Notes: generated by a model from the sequence alone, not told the origin. A stretch of 64,000 bases of DNA from an uncultured Propionivibrio sp. (GCF_963666255.1 NZ_OY762655.1:124001-188000); one strand, 5' to 3'. Shown: positions 44,572-53,954, numbered from the stretch's first letter. A program made the numbers and translations.

Positions 44572-45704
44572 CGACGGCAACGCTCCAGTTCGTGCGCAGG
44601 ACGGTGGCGACCGCGCCCGGTGTCGAGGCGCAGGCGATGGCGGCGCGGCTGCAGGCGGGGGTTCCCGATCGTGACACCTTGCGCCGCATCCTGGCGACGG
44701 ACATCGCCGACGAAGTCGAAGTAATCCGGCAGGCGGCCGAACGGGCCTTGCTCACGCATTGCGGCGATACGGTGCGGCTGCGCGGGCTGATCGAGTTTTC
44801 CAATCGCTGTACGCTCGATTGCTATTACTGTGGCATCCGGCGCAGCAACCGGGCGCCGACGCGCTATACGCTCGCCCTCGACGAGATCGTCGAGACGGCG
44901 CGCTGGTGTGGCGAACAGGGCTATGGTTCGGTCGTGCTGCAGTCGGGTGAGCGGCGCGATGACAAGTTCACGGCTTTCGTCGCCGAGGCGGTGCGCGCGA
45001 TCAAGGCAGCGACGCGTTCTGACGCGCTGCGCGACGGCGTCGGCATTACGCTGTGTGTGGGCGAGCAATCGCCGGAAACCTATGCCGAATGGTTCGAGGC
45101 CGGTGCCCACCGCTATCTCCTGCGCATGGAGACGTCGTCACCGCGATTGTTCGCGGCGCTGCATCCGGCTGAACAGCGTTACGCCTCGCGCGTCGATTGT
45201 CTGAAAACACTGAAGGCCATCGGTTACCGCGTCGGAACGGGTGTCATGATCGGACTGCCGGAGCAGACGATCGACGATCTGGTCGATGATCTTTTCTTCT
45301 TCCGTGACATCGGCGCCGACATGATCGGCATGGGGCCGTACATCCCGCACGAGCAGACGCCGATGCACGCGGCATCGGTGCGCGATGTGCCGGCGCGCAT
45401 GACGCTTGCGTTGCGCATGATTGCCGCGACGCGCCTGTTGTTGCCGTCGATCAACATCGCTGCGACGACGGCCTTGCAGACGCTGGCGCCGGACGGACGC
45501 GAGCAGGGCTTGCGCCATGGTGCCAACGTCATCATGCCGCAGGCGACGCCGCTGCATGTGCGGCGCGAATACACGCTTTATGACGGAAAACCCTGTCTCG
45601 ACGATAGTGCCGGACAATGTGCAGCCTGTCTGGAAGGGCGGATTAACTCTGTCGGGCGGCGTATTCTGCGCGACCAGTGGGGCGACGCGGCGCGGCGTCG
45701 CTGA
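44568..45704 (+). CDS. hydE: [FeFe] hydrogenase maturase HydE (radical SAM)
   Basis: A 378-residue radical SAM/BATS-domain protein acting on the HydG product during H-cluster assembly. SAM cluster motif CTLDCYYC (Cys 81, 85, 88). Family stretches SVVLQSGER and LRMETSSPRLF are present. ATG overlaps the hydF stop by 4 nt. It completes the set HydE, HydF, HydG needed for active HydA, and is the last gene of the hydrogenase operon; the amidase gene begins 39 bp later. Confidence 0.95.
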   Translation: MTTATLQFVRRTVATAPGVEAQAMAARLQAGVPDRDTLRRILATDIADEVEVIRQAAERALLTHCGDTVRLRGLIEFSNRCTLDCYYCGIRRSNRAPTRYTLALDEIVETARWCGEQGYGSVVLQSGERRDDKFTAFVAEAVRAIKAATRSDALRDGVGITLCVGEQSPETYAEWFEAGAHRYLLRMETSSPRLFAALHPAEQRYASRVDCLKTLKAIGYRVGTGVMIGLPEQTIDDLVDDLFFFRDIGADMIGMGPYIPHEQTPMHAASVRDVPARMTLALRMIAATRLLLPSINIAATTALQTLAPDGREQGLRHGANVIMPQATPLHVRREYTLYDGKPCLDDSAGQCAACLEGRINSVGRRILRDQWGDAARRR

Positions 45705-45743
45705 GCCTTGCCCTTTGAGCAGAACGAAGATGGAGAAAACCTG

Positions 45744-47024
45744 ATGACGATGTTCACGCCGATGAGCGCGCGGCAGATTGTCGAACGCATTGCCCAGCGG
45801 ACCATGACGGTCGAGTCGGTCGTGCGCGCCTGTCTGGAGCGCGTTGCCGAACGTGAGGCGACGGTGGGCGCCTGGACCTTTCTGAATGCCGATGCGGTCC
45901 TCGCCGAGGCGCGACGGCTCGATGCTGCCGGCATTGGCGGTGCCTTGGCGGGCGTGCCGCTGGGCGTCAAGGACCTCATCGATACCGTCGAGTATCCGAC
46001 GGCCTATGGTTCGCCCATCTATGCCGGTCACCGTCCGGCCTGGGATGCTGCCTGTGTGGCACGTGCGCGCGCTGCCGGCGCGCTGGTGCTGGGCAAGACG
46101 GTGACAACGGAGTTCGCCACCTATTTTCCGGGAAAGACCGCGAATCCCCATGATCCCCGTGCGACGCCGGGCGGGTCATCGAGCGGTTCCGCGGCGGCGG
46201 TTGCCGATGGCATGGTGCCGCTTGCCTATGGAACGCAGACGGCCGCGTCGGTGATCCGGCCTGCCGCCTATTGTGGCGTGGTCGGCTTCAAGCCGAGTTT
46301 CGGAAGAATTTCTCGGGCCGGGGTGAAATCCTTGGCGGAATCGCTCGACACGATCGGCGTGTTCGCTCGCGACGTCGCCGACGCAGCGCTGTTTTCCGGC
46401 GTTCTGACCGGGCGTGCCCCGTCGATTCCCGTCGCGACGGGGCTGCCGCGCATCCTGCTCTGTCCGACGCCGGCGGCCGATCGGGCTGATGCGGCGGCGC
46501 TGGCGACGCTCGACGCGGCTGCCGCCCTGCTTGCGCGGAAAGGTGCGAACGTCGTCGAGCGGCCGCTGCCCGAACCTTTTGGAGGCCTATATGCCGCCCA
46601 GACCGAGATCATGGCGGTCGAAGCGGCCGTGGCCTTGTCCCATGAGGTTGCGTGTCATGCGACGCAGTTGAGCGCGCCGCTCCGTCAACTGATCGCTTCG
46701 GCGGATTCGGTAGCGCCGGAACGCTATGACGCAGACCTGCAATTGGCTCAGCGCTGCCGGGGGGCGTTCGATACCTTCCTCGGTGATGCCGATGTGCTGA
46801 TGACCCTCTCGGCGCTTGGCGAAGCCCCCGAAGGGCTTACGGCGACCGGCGATCCGATCTGCGGACGCTTATGGACACTGCTCGGGGTTCCCTGTCTGCA
46901 TCTGCCGTTTGGCGTCGGTCCGCGTGGCCTGCCGCTGGGTGTGCAACTGGTGGCGCGTTATGGGGAGGACGAGCGTCTGCTGGCTGTCGGCGAGGCTTTG
47001 TCCGGCGTTCTTCGCCGTGTATGA
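45744..47024 (+). CDS. Amidase (amidase-signature family)
   Basis: A 426-residue amidase-signature hydrolase. The Ser-cisSer-Lys triad is recognisable: Lys in GVPLGVKDLID, cis-Ser in PGGSSSGSAAAVAD, and nucleophile Ser in GTQTAASVIRPA (the common form is GTDTGGSIRxPA, so this region is divergent). ATG 45744 follows GGAG. Despite its short gap after hydE, its downstream context is a purine-type transporter receptor. Cleavage of an amide in purine or ureide breakdown (AtzE-like) is plausible, not proven. Confidence 0.85.
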   Translation: MTMFTPMSARQIVERIAQRTMTVESVVRACLERVAEREATVGAWTFLNADAVLAEARRLDAAGIGGALAGVPLGVKDLIDTVEYPTAYGSPIYAGHRPAWDAACVARARAAGALVLGKTVTTEFATYFPGKTANPHDPRATPGGSSSGSAAAVADGMVPLAYGTQTAASVIRPAAYCGVVGFKPSFGRISRAGVKSLAESLDTIGVFARDVADAALFSGVLTGRAPSIPVATGLPRILLCPTPAADRADAAALATLDAAAALLARKGANVVERPLPEPFGGLYAAQTEIMAVEAAVALSHEVACHATQLSAPLRQLIASADSVAPERYDADLQLAQRCRGAFDTFLGDADVLMTLSALGEAPEGLTATGDPICGRLWTLLGVPCLHLPFGVGPRGLPLGVQLVARYGEDERLLAVGEALSGVLRRV

Positions 47025-47136
47025 CACGATTTTCCGTGGTGCGTGGCGGATGATGTAAACCGAGGTGTACAAGCGCGTCAAACTTCCGGACAATGCGGTT
47101 TTGTTCTTCCCCTTTCGCATACGAGGAGTTTCGAGC

Positions 47137-48213
47137 ATGGCGCTTTCACGTCTAAAAACACTGATGACGGCGTTTGCCGCCGTTTCCTGTTTTTCCCTGG
47201 CTCACGCCGCCGAGCCTTTGAAGGCCGGTTTTGTCTATATCGGCCCGACCGGTGATCATGGCTGGACGTATTCGCACGACGTCGGCCGGAAAATGCTTGA
47301 AACGGAGTCGGCTGGCAAGGTGAAGACCACCTTCGTCGAGAACGTGCCGGAGACGGCCGATGCCGAGCGCGTGTTCCGCGATCTTGCCCAGAAGGGGCAC
47401 AAGGTCGTGTTCGGAACGTCCTTCGGCTACATGAACCAGATGGTCAAGGTTGCCAAGGCTTTCCCGAATACCGTCTTCATGCACGCCACCGGCTACAAGA
47501 CCGCGCCGAATCTCGGCGTCTATGACGTTCGCACCTATGAAGGCTCCTACATGCTCGGCGTCGTTGCCGGCAAGATGAGCAAGGGCAACAAGCTCGGCAT
47601 CGTCGCGTCGATCCCGATTCCGGAAGTCATCCGCAATATCAACGCCTTCACGCTCGGCGCGCGCAGCGTCAACCCGTCGGCGACGACCCGCGTCATCTGG
47701 GTGAACGCCTGGTTCGATCCGGGCAAGGAACGCGAAGCGGCGTTGGCGCTGATCTCGCAGGGCTGTGATGTGCTGATGCAGAACACCGATTCGCCGGCGG
47801 TGGTCCAGACCGCGCAAGAGAAGGGCGTCATGGCCTTCGGCTGGGATTCGGACATGACCAAGTTCGGTGGCAAGGCGCATCTGGCTGCGTCGATCCTCAA
47901 CTGGGGCGTGATCTACAAGAAGACGGCGGCAGAAGTTCAAGCCGGGACCTGGAAAACTGGCGATCTCTGGTGGGGCGTCAAGGAAGGCGCGGTCAATATC
48001 GACAACTTTGGCGCGGCGGTTCCCGCCGATGTGAAGAAGGTGGCCGAGGAGCGTCGTGACGGTATCAAGGCCGGCAAGCTGCATCCCTTCACTGGACCGC
48101 TCAAGGATCAGTCTGGCAAGGAATTCCTGGCTGCCGGCAAGGTCTATACCGACGCCGAGTTGAAGAAAATGAATTTCTACGTCGAAGGTGTCGAGGGCAG
48201 CATTCCTAAGTAA
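47137..48213 (+). CDS. BMP-family ABC transporter substrate-binding protein
   Basis: A 358-residue basic-membrane-protein (BMP/PnrA) receptor. ATG 47137 follows GAGGAG and starts a signal peptide (about 24 residues, ending SLAHA-AEP). Motifs: GFVYIGPTGDHGWTYSHD, VVFGTSFGYMNQM and EGSYMLGVVAGKMSK. Such proteins bind nucleosides or purine bases. Its permeases and ATPase are encoded on the opposite strand at 50284-53817. Confidence 0.92.
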   Translation: MALSRLKTLMTAFAAVSCFSLAHAAEPLKAGFVYIGPTGDHGWTYSHDVGRKMLETESAGKVKTTFVENVPETADAERVFRDLAQKGHKVVFGTSFGYMNQMVKVAKAFPNTVFMHATGYKTAPNLGVYDVRTYEGSYMLGVVAGKMSKGNKLGIVASIPIPEVIRNINAFTLGARSVNPSATTRVIWVNAWFDPGKEREAALALISQGCDVLMQNTDSPAVVQTAQEKGVMAFGWDSDMTKFGGKAHLAASILNWGVIYKKTAAEVQAGTWKTGDLWWGVKEGAVNIDNFGAAVPADVKKVAEERRDGIKAGKLHPFTGPLKDQSGKEFLAAGKVYTDAELKKMNFYVEGVEGSIPK

Positions 48214-48226
48214 GTCGTAGCGAAGC

Positions 48227-48257
48227 GACGCGGCCTTCGGGCCGCGTCTTGCGTTTA
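48227..48257 (+). terminator. Terminator after the BMP gene
   Basis: GACGCGGCC-TTCG-GGCCGCGTC is a perfect 9-bp stem with a stable UUCG-type tetraloop (48227-48248), followed by the T-rich TTGCGTTT. It starts 13 bp after the stop codon. Confidence 0.75.
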
Positions 48258-48332
48258 CAGCATCTCAACACTCCCTTCCGGCGCCGACCGGCATATAATT
48301 CGCACCTTTCATCTTTGCCTCTGAGGATCTTC

Positions 48333-48845
48333 ATGGAAGCTTCGTTCGTCAGCCCGTATCGGGACGATATCGTCATTTCCTGGCCGGAACTGCATCGCGA
48401 CACCCGTGTCTTGTGCCACGCGTTGATGGACAAGGGCCCGTTCAAGGGCATCATCGCCATCGCCCGCGGCGGTCTGATTCCAGCGGCGCTGGTGGCGCGC
48501 GAACTGGAGATTCGCCTGATCGACACGATCTGCGCGTCGAGTTACGAGGAGAGTTCGCAAGACAGCGACGGCGCGCAAATCAAGCGCTCAGATGTGAAAA
48601 TCCTCAAGGGCATCGAGCACGACGGCGAGGGCTATTTGCTGATCGACGACCTCGTCGATACCGGCAATACCGCGCGCGTCATCCGCAAGTTGCTGCCCAA
48701 GGCCTATTTCGCCACGCTCTATGCCAAACCGATGGGGCGCGAAGTCGTCAATCTCTGCGTCAAGGAGTTCAGCCAGGACAAGTGGATTTATTTCCCCTGG
48801 GACATCGACTACAAGTTCGTTCCGCCGCTCAAGAAGAACAAGTAG
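48333..48845 (+). CDS. gpt: Xanthine(-guanine) phosphoribosyltransferase
   Basis: A 170-residue purine phosphoribosyltransferase. The PRPP loop is LLIDDLVDTGNTA (102-114) and GIIAIARGGLIPAALVAREL carries the pyrophosphate loop. It converts xanthine or guanine plus PRPP to XMP or GMP. Closest by pattern to the Gpt-like group of Betaproteobacteria. ATG 48333 follows GAGGA. Its place between the BMP receptor and the deaminase supports purine salvage. Confidence 0.87.
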   Translation: MEASFVSPYRDDIVISWPELHRDTRVLCHALMDKGPFKGIIAIARGGLIPAALVARELEIRLIDTICASSYEESSQDSDGAQIKRSDVKILKGIEHDGEGYLLIDDLVDTGNTARVIRKLLPKAYFATLYAKPMGREVVNLCVKEFSQDKWIYFPWDIDYKFVPPLKKNK

Positions 48846-48885
48846 TCCTGCGGTACATTCGCCCGGCGCAGCTCGGGTTTCAAGG

Positions 48886-48913
48886 AAAAACCGGTCATGC
48901 GACCGGTTTTTTT
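48886..48913. terminator. Bidirectional terminator between gpt and the deaminase gene
   Basis: AAAAACCGGTC-ATGC-GACCGGTTTTTTT forms a 10-bp stem with a tetraloop. T runs on both strands let it end the convergent transcripts of gpt and the leftward purine operon. It overlaps the deaminase stop codon (48912-48914). Confidence 0.85.
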
Positions 48914-50270
48914 ATCGGGCGTTGAGAAGCTCGACAGCGAGGCGGTTGTGGTGCTCGATCAGCACGGGCAAGTCGACGGAGAGCAGGGCGCCGTCACCGA
49001 CGATGCGGCGGCCGTTGATGATCGAATGCCGAACGCTTGGCGGCGTGCAGAAGAGCAGGGCGGCAACCGGGTCGTGCACGGCGGCGCCGGTCAGGTCAAG
49101 ACCGTCGAGGCCGAAGGCAACGATGTCAGCGCTCATGCCCGGCGCCAATGCGCCGATGTCATCACGGCCGAGCACCTTGGCGCCACCCAGTGTCGCGATT
49201 TCAAGTGCCTGTCGCGCGCTCATCGCCGCCGGGCCGAAACCGACACGGGCGAGCAGCATGGCCTGCCGGGTTTCGGCGAGCAGATGGCCGGAATCGTTCG
49301 AGGCGCTGCCGTCGACGGCGATGCCGACCGGAACGCCCGCGGCGCGCATCGCCGGAATCGGGGCGATCCCCGAGGCCAGGCGCATGTTTGAGCACGGGCA
49401 GTGGGCGACGCCGGTACCGGTACGGGCGAAGAGGGCAATGCCCTCTGCATCGAGCTTGACGCAGTGTGCGTGCCAGACATCCGGGCCGACCCAGCCGAGC
49501 GACTCCGCGTATTGTGCCGGCGTCATGGCGAATTTCTCGCGGCTGTAGGCGATGTCGTTGTCGTTTTCGGCAAGGTGCGTGTGGAGCGAGACGCCGAAGG
49601 TACGCGCCAGCTGTGCCGCCTCGCGCATCAGGTCGCGGCTGACCGAGAAGGGCGAGCAGGGCGCCACGACGATGCGCTGCATGGCGTGGCGTGCCGGGTT
49701 GTGCCAGGTTTCGATCAGGCGCTGTGTGTCCTTGAGAATGGCCGCCTCGTCCTCGACGAGCCGATCCGGCGGCAGTCCGCCGGCACTTTCGCCGACGCTC
49801 ATGCTGCCGCGCGCCGCGTGAAAGCGCATGCCGATGCCGGCGGCGGCCTCGATCGAGTCGTCGAGCCGGGCGCCGTTCGGATAAAGATAGAGGTGATCGC
49901 TGCTGGTCGTGCAACCAGACAGGATCAGTTCGGCCATCGCCGTTTGCGTCGATACCCGGATCATTTCCGGCGTGATGCCGGCCCAGATCGGATACAGGCG
50001 GCGCAGCCAGGCGAAGAGTTCGGCGTCCTGCGCACCGGGGATCGCGCGCGTCAGGCTCTGGTACATGTGATGGTGCGTGTTGACGAGTCCCGGCATGGCC
50101 ACGCAACCGGCGAGCGAGACGACTTCGTCGGCGCCGGGCGGCAGGCTGTCGCTCGGGCCGACGGCTTCGATCACGCCGTCACGGATGAAGACGCCGCCGT
50201 CGGGTATTTCCCGGCGTTCGGCATCCATGGTGACGAGAACGTCGGCATTCTTGAGAAGGAGCGTGGTCAT
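48912..50270 (-). CDS. 8-oxoguanine deaminase-like amidohydrolase
   Basis: A 452-residue zinc amidohydrolase (AtzB/TrzA-like branch). Metal and catalytic residues: NTHHHMYQ (His66, His68), HTHLAEN, HAHCVKLD and AVDGSASND. The substitution pattern and length match 8-oxoguanine deaminases, which form urate from 8-oxoguanine, a family often annotated as hydroxydechloroatrazine hydrolase. It is last in a leftward operon with a BMP-type transporter, 13 bp after a permease gene. Precise substrate is inferred. Confidence 0.82.
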   Translation of the reverse strand: MTTLLLKNADVLVTMDAERREIPDGGVFIRDGVIEAVGPSDSLPPGADEVVSLAGCVAMPGLVNTHHHMYQSLTRAIPGAQDAELFAWLRRLYPIWAGITPEMIRVSTQTAMAELILSGCTTSSDHLYLYPNGARLDDSIEAAAGIGMRFHAARGSMSVGESAGGLPPDRLVEDEAAILKDTQRLIETWHNPARHAMQRIVVAPCSPFSVSRDLMREAAQLARTFGVSLHTHLAENDNDIAYSREKFAMTPAQYAESLGWVGPDVWHAHCVKLDAEGIALFARTGTGVAHCPCSNMRLASGIAPIPAMRAAGVPVGIAVDGSASNDSGHLLAETRQAMLLARVGFGPAAMSARQALEIATLGGAKVLGRDDIGALAPGMSADIVAFGLDGLDLTGAAVHDPVAALLFCTPPSVRHSIINGRRIVGDGALLSVDLPVLIEHHNRLAVELLNAR

Positions 50271-50283
50271 GGGCGGCGGGCGG

Positions 50284-51204
50284 TCAGGGCAGGAAAGGCT
50301 TGCCGAGCGAGGCCGGCAGGTTGTTCTGGAGGACGCGGCGATCGCGCGAGATGATTACCAGCACGATGATCGTCGCGACGTAGGGAAGGGCCGCAAGAAA
50401 CTGCACCGGAACGACGATGCCGAGCCCTTGCGCGTGAAACTGCAGGATGGTGACGGCGCCGAAGAGATAAGCGCCGAGCATCAGCCGAGCCGGTTTCCAA
50501 GACGCGAAGACCACCAGCGCGACGGCGATCCAGCCGCGTCCGGCGCTCATGTTCTGCACCCACAGCGGCGTATAGACGGTCGAGAGATAGGCGCCGGCGA
50601 TGCCGGACATGGCGCCGCCGAAGGCGACGGCAGCGAAGCGGATGCTGATGACCGGGTAGCCGATCGCATGGGCGGCTTCGGGCGATTCGCCGATCGCCTT
50701 GAGCAGCAGACCGAGGCGGGTCTTGGCGAGTGTCCAGGCGATGGCGGCGAAGGTCAGCAACGAAAGGTAAACGACGGCGTCCTGCTTGAAGACGATCGGG
50801 CCGACTACCGGGATGTCCGAGAGCAGCGGGATGATGATCGGCTTGAGCCCGGGCAAGCTGTAGCTGATGTAATGCTGGCCGATGAAGGCGGAGAGCCCGA
50901 TGCCGAAAATCGTCAGCGCCAGCCCGCAGGCGGCCTGGTTGGCGGCGAGCGAGAGCGCGAAGAAAGCGAAGACCAGCGCGATGCCGGCACCGGCGAGCGC
51001 GCCGGCGGGGATGCCGATGGCGGCACCGGCACCGGTTTCGGCTGCGGCGGCGAAACCGGCGATGGCGCCGACCAGCATCATGCCCTCGACACCGAGATTG
51101 ATGACACCGGTTCGCTCGGTGACGAGTTCGCCGAGGCCGGCGAAGATCAGCGGGACGGCGGCGCCGAAGGTGCCAGCGAGGATGGGAATGAGATGTTCGA
51201 TCAT
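50284..51204 (-). CDS. ABC transporter permease, BMP/nucleoside type (second permease)
   Basis: A 306-residue permease of the BPD_transp_2 family with about 9-10 hydrophobic segments. LVTERTGVINLGVEGMMLVGA is the landmark of the BMP-dependent purine-nucleoside type (YufQ/NupQ). It pairs with the permease at 51222-52286, 17 bp upstream, to form the heterodimeric channel. Confidence 0.9.
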   Translation of the reverse strand: MIEHLIPILAGTFGAAVPLIFAGLGELVTERTGVINLGVEGMMLVGAIAGFAAAAETGAGAAIGIPAGALAGAGIALVFAFFALSLAANQAACGLALTIFGIGLSAFIGQHYISYSLPGLKPIIIPLLSDIPVVGPIVFKQDAVVYLSLLTFAAIAWTLAKTRLGLLLKAIGESPEAAHAIGYPVISIRFAAVAFGGAMSGIAGAYLSTVYTPLWVQNMSAGRGWIAVALVVFASWKPARLMLGAYLFGAVTILQFHAQGLGIVVPVQFLAALPYVATIIVLVIISRDRRVLQNNLPASLGKPFLP

Positions 51205-51221
51205 GGCCAGTGAAAGGGAGA

Positions 51222-52286
51222 TCAGGCGATCCGGCGGCGCAGCCGGTTGTCGATGAAGACGTCGGAGCCGAGCAGGAAAAACAGCAGCATGCCCTGGAAG
51301 ATGCCGGTGATCGCCGCCGGCGTTTGCAGCGCCACCTGGGCGGCCTCACCGCCGAGATAGATGAGCGCCATCAGGAAACCGGCGAGGACGATGCCAAGTG
51401 CATGAAGGCGGCCGAGGTAGGCGACGATGATCGCGGCGAAGCCGTAACCGGGCGAAATATTCAGGTTCAGCTGTCCGACCGGGCCGGCGATCTCGCCGAC
51501 GCCGGCGATGCCGGCGGTCATGCCGGAGAGAACGAGCGTCAGCCAGACGGCGCGCTTCGACGAAAAACCGGCGTACAAGGATGCTGCCGGTGCGTGGCCG
51601 CCGACTTCGATCTGGAAATGCAGGAAGCTACGCGCGTTGAACATCCAGAAGGCGAGGACCGCGAACAGGGTGATGAAGACCGAGGTGTTGACGCGTGATC
51701 CCTCGAGCAGAATGCTGAACAGCGCGCTGTCGCTGAACATGATCGATTGCGGGAAATTCATGCCTTCCGGGTCACGCCAGGGGCCGTTGACCATGTAGGC
51801 CAGCAGGTGGTTGGCGACATAGGAGAGCATCAGCGTCGTCAGCGTTTCCTCGGCGTTGAAGCGCGTCTTGAGCAGCGCCGGGATGGCGCCCCAGAGCGCG
51901 CCGCCGAGGGCGCCGGCGACGACCATGGCCGGGACGATCCAGCTCGCGTCGCTGCCTTCCATGGCGATTGCGACGCCGCCGCCGGCGAGCGCGCCGACGA
52001 TCAACTGCCCTTCGGCACCGATGTTGTAGATGCGCGCCTTGAAGCCGAGCGCCAAGCCTTGGGCGATGAGGATCAGCGGGCAGGCCTTGATCAGCAGTTC
52101 GCTCCAGCCGTAGCTGCTTTCCAGCGGTTGGATGAAGAAGACATGGAAGGATTCGAGCGGATCCTTGCCGAGTGCAAGGAAGAGCAGCGAACCGACGATC
52201 AGCGTGGCGACGACGGCGATCAGCGGCGCCGTCCAGCGCATGACGCGCGAGGGATAGGGACGGGGTTCAAGCAGATGCATGATCAA
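51222..52286 (-). CDS. ABC transporter permease, BMP/nucleoside type (first permease)
   Basis: A 354-residue permease (YufP/NupP-like). The landmark GFKARIYNIGAEGQLIVGALAG lies around residue 85. It overlaps the ATPase gene by 20 nt. The start could be either ATG 52286 or ATG 52280 (MIMHLLEP). Confidence 0.9.
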   Translation of the reverse strand: MIMHLLEPRPYPSRVMRWTAPLIAVVATLIVGSLLFLALGKDPLESFHVFFIQPLESSYGWSELLIKACPLILIAQGLALGFKARIYNIGAEGQLIVGALAGGGVAIAMEGSDASWIVPAMVVAGALGGALWGAIPALLKTRFNAEETLTTLMLSYVANHLLAYMVNGPWRDPEGMNFPQSIMFSDSALFSILLEGSRVNTSVFITLFAVLAFWMFNARSFLHFQIEVGGHAPAASLYAGFSSKRAVWLTLVLSGMTAGIAGVGEIAGPVGQLNLNISPGYGFAAIIVAYLGRLHALGIVLAGFLMALIYLGGEAAQVALQTPAAITGIFQGMLLFFLLGSDVFIDNRLRRRIA

Positions 52287-53817
52287 ATTCGGCGTGCACG
52301 GTCAGGGGTGTTTTGGGAAAGAGTCCGGCCATTTGCAGGCCGACCGATTCGGCGTTGAGGCTGGTTTTCGGTTGCGCCGGCGACAGCCGTCCCTGGGCGA
52401 GGACGGCGATGCTGTCGCAGATTTCAAAGAGTTCTTCGAGTTCTTCCGAAACGACGAGGATCGCAACGCCGGTACGCGAAAGGTCGAGTAGCGCCTGACG
52501 CAGTACTGCGGCCGCGCCGACATCGACGCCCCAGGTGGGCTGGGCGACGATCATGACCTTGGGTTTGAGCATGATCTCGCGACCGACAATGAATTTTTGC
52601 AGGTTGCCGCCGGAAAGCGCTCGGGCGTTGGTGCCGGCGCCGCCGCCGCGGACGTCAAAGCGCGCGACGCATTCTTCGGCATAATCGCGCGCCTTGCCGT
52701 AGCGGACGAGTCCCCAGTGTTTCATGCCATGGCGGTGCGCCGTGAGCAGGGCATTGCGACTCAGGCTCAGCGGCGGTACGGTGCCGCGGCCGAGGCGTTC
52801 TTCGGGAACGTAGACGAGGCCTTTGGCGCGGCGGTTGCCGGCGTTGAGATGGCCGATCGGCTTGCCGTCGAGTCGGACCGCGTCCTTATGGACTGGATGC
52901 TCGCCGGAAATCGCAGCCATCAGTTCCGCTTGGCCGTTGCCCGAGATGCCAGCGATGCCGAGGATTTCGCCGCTATGCACGGTCAGAGAGACGTCATGCA
53001 GCGAGGAGCCGAACGGGCCGGCGGAGGTCAGGTTCAGGTGTTGTACCGTCAGCATGGGACGGCGTTCGCCGAGATAGGGGGGCGCTTCGCAGACCGGCAG
53101 TTCGCGTCCGATCATCATGCGCGCCAGGCTGGCCGGTGATTCTTCGCGCGGATTGGCGGTGCCGGTGACGCGGCCGTTGCGCAGAATCGTGGCGCGATCG
53201 CAGAGCGCTTGAATCTCGTGCAGCTTGTGGCTGATATAGAGGATCGAGACGCCTTCGGCGGCGAGTTGGCGCAGCGTGTCGAAAAGCTTTTCGACGGCTT
53301 GCGGCGTCAGTACCGAAGTGGGTTCGTCGAGAATCAGCAGCGTCGGATTCTGCAGCAGGCAACGGACGATTTCGACGCGTTGGCGTTCGCCGACCGACAG
53401 GCTATGCACGCGGCGATCCGGGTCGAGCGGCAGTCCGTAGCGTTCGGAAATCTGTTTGACGCGCTGCGACAACGCCGCCAGGTCGAAAGGTTCGTCGAGC
53501 ACCAGTGCGATGTTTTCGGCGACCGTCAACGTTTCGAACAGCGAAAAATGCTGGAAGACCATGCCGATGCCGAGGCGCCGGGCCTGGGCCGGATTGGTGA
53601 TCGCGATGTCCTCGCCGTTCATCCGGATCGTTCCGGCGTCGGCCTTGACGGCGCCGTAGATGATTTTCATCAGGGTGCTTTTGCCGGCACCGTTTTCGCC
53701 GAGAATGGCGTGGATTTCACCGGGCATGACCGACAGGCTGACGTCCGCGTTGGCGACGATTGTCGGGTAACGTTTGGTGATGTTAAGCAGTTCCAGGCGA
53801 GGGACGGAGGTGCTCAT
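52267..53817 (-). CDS. ABC transporter ATP-binding protein, two ABC domains, BMP/nucleoside type
   Basis: A 516-residue fused double ATPase (YufO/NupO or RbsA-like). First domain: Walker A GENGAGKSTL and signature LSVGERQR. Second domain: the diverged GISGNGQAEL and LSGGNLQK. The second Walker A lacks the canonical GKS/T, as is usual for this class. It is first in the leftward operon, 46 bp downstream of tRNA-Ser on the same strand, and no clear ribosome-binding site precedes its ATG. Confidence 0.93.
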   Translation of the reverse strand: MSTSVPRLELLNITKRYPTIVANADVSLSVMPGEIHAILGENGAGKSTLMKIIYGAVKADAGTIRMNGEDIAITNPAQARRLGIGMVFQHFSLFETLTVAENIALVLDEPFDLAALSQRVKQISERYGLPLDPDRRVHSLSVGERQRVEIVRCLLQNPTLLILDEPTSVLTPQAVEKLFDTLRQLAAEGVSILYISHKLHEIQALCDRATILRNGRVTGTANPREESPASLARMMIGRELPVCEAPPYLGERRPMLTVQHLNLTSAGPFGSSLHDVSLTVHSGEILGIAGISGNGQAELMAAISGEHPVHKDAVRLDGKPIGHLNAGNRRAKGLVYVPEERLGRGTVPPLSLSRNALLTAHRHGMKHWGLVRYGKARDYAEECVARFDVRGGGAGTNARALSGGNLQKFIVGREIMLKPKVMIVAQPTWGVDVGAAAVLRQALLDLSRTGVAILVVSEELEELFEICDSIAVLAQGRLSPAQPKTSLNAESVGLQMAGLFPKTPLTVHAEFDHASA

Positions 53818-53863
53818 GCGTGCGTATCACAAGGCGTTGTGGCTGAGGGATGCAATGGTGTTT

Positions 53864-53954
53864 TGGCGGAAGCGGTGAGATTCGAACTCACGAGGGGCGC
53901 AAACCCCTGCCGGTTTTCAAGACCGGTGCATTTAACCACTCTGCCACGCTTCCC
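53864..53954 (-). tRNA. tRNA-Ser (anticodon TGA)
   Basis: A 91-nt class II tRNA on the minus strand: acceptor GGAAGCG/CGCTTCC, anticodon stem CCGGT/ACCGG with loop CTTGAAA (anticodon TGA), a long variable arm (AGGGGTTTGCGCCCCT), T-loop TTCGAAT and encoded CCA. A TATGAT -10-like element lies about 40 bp upstream (53992-53997). Confidence 0.95.

Noticed and set aside
46200-46280. Amidase regarded as GatA
   Set aside because: The protein is shorter than GatA, the nucleophile region is divergent (QTAASVIRPA), and no gatB/gatC genes are adjacent.
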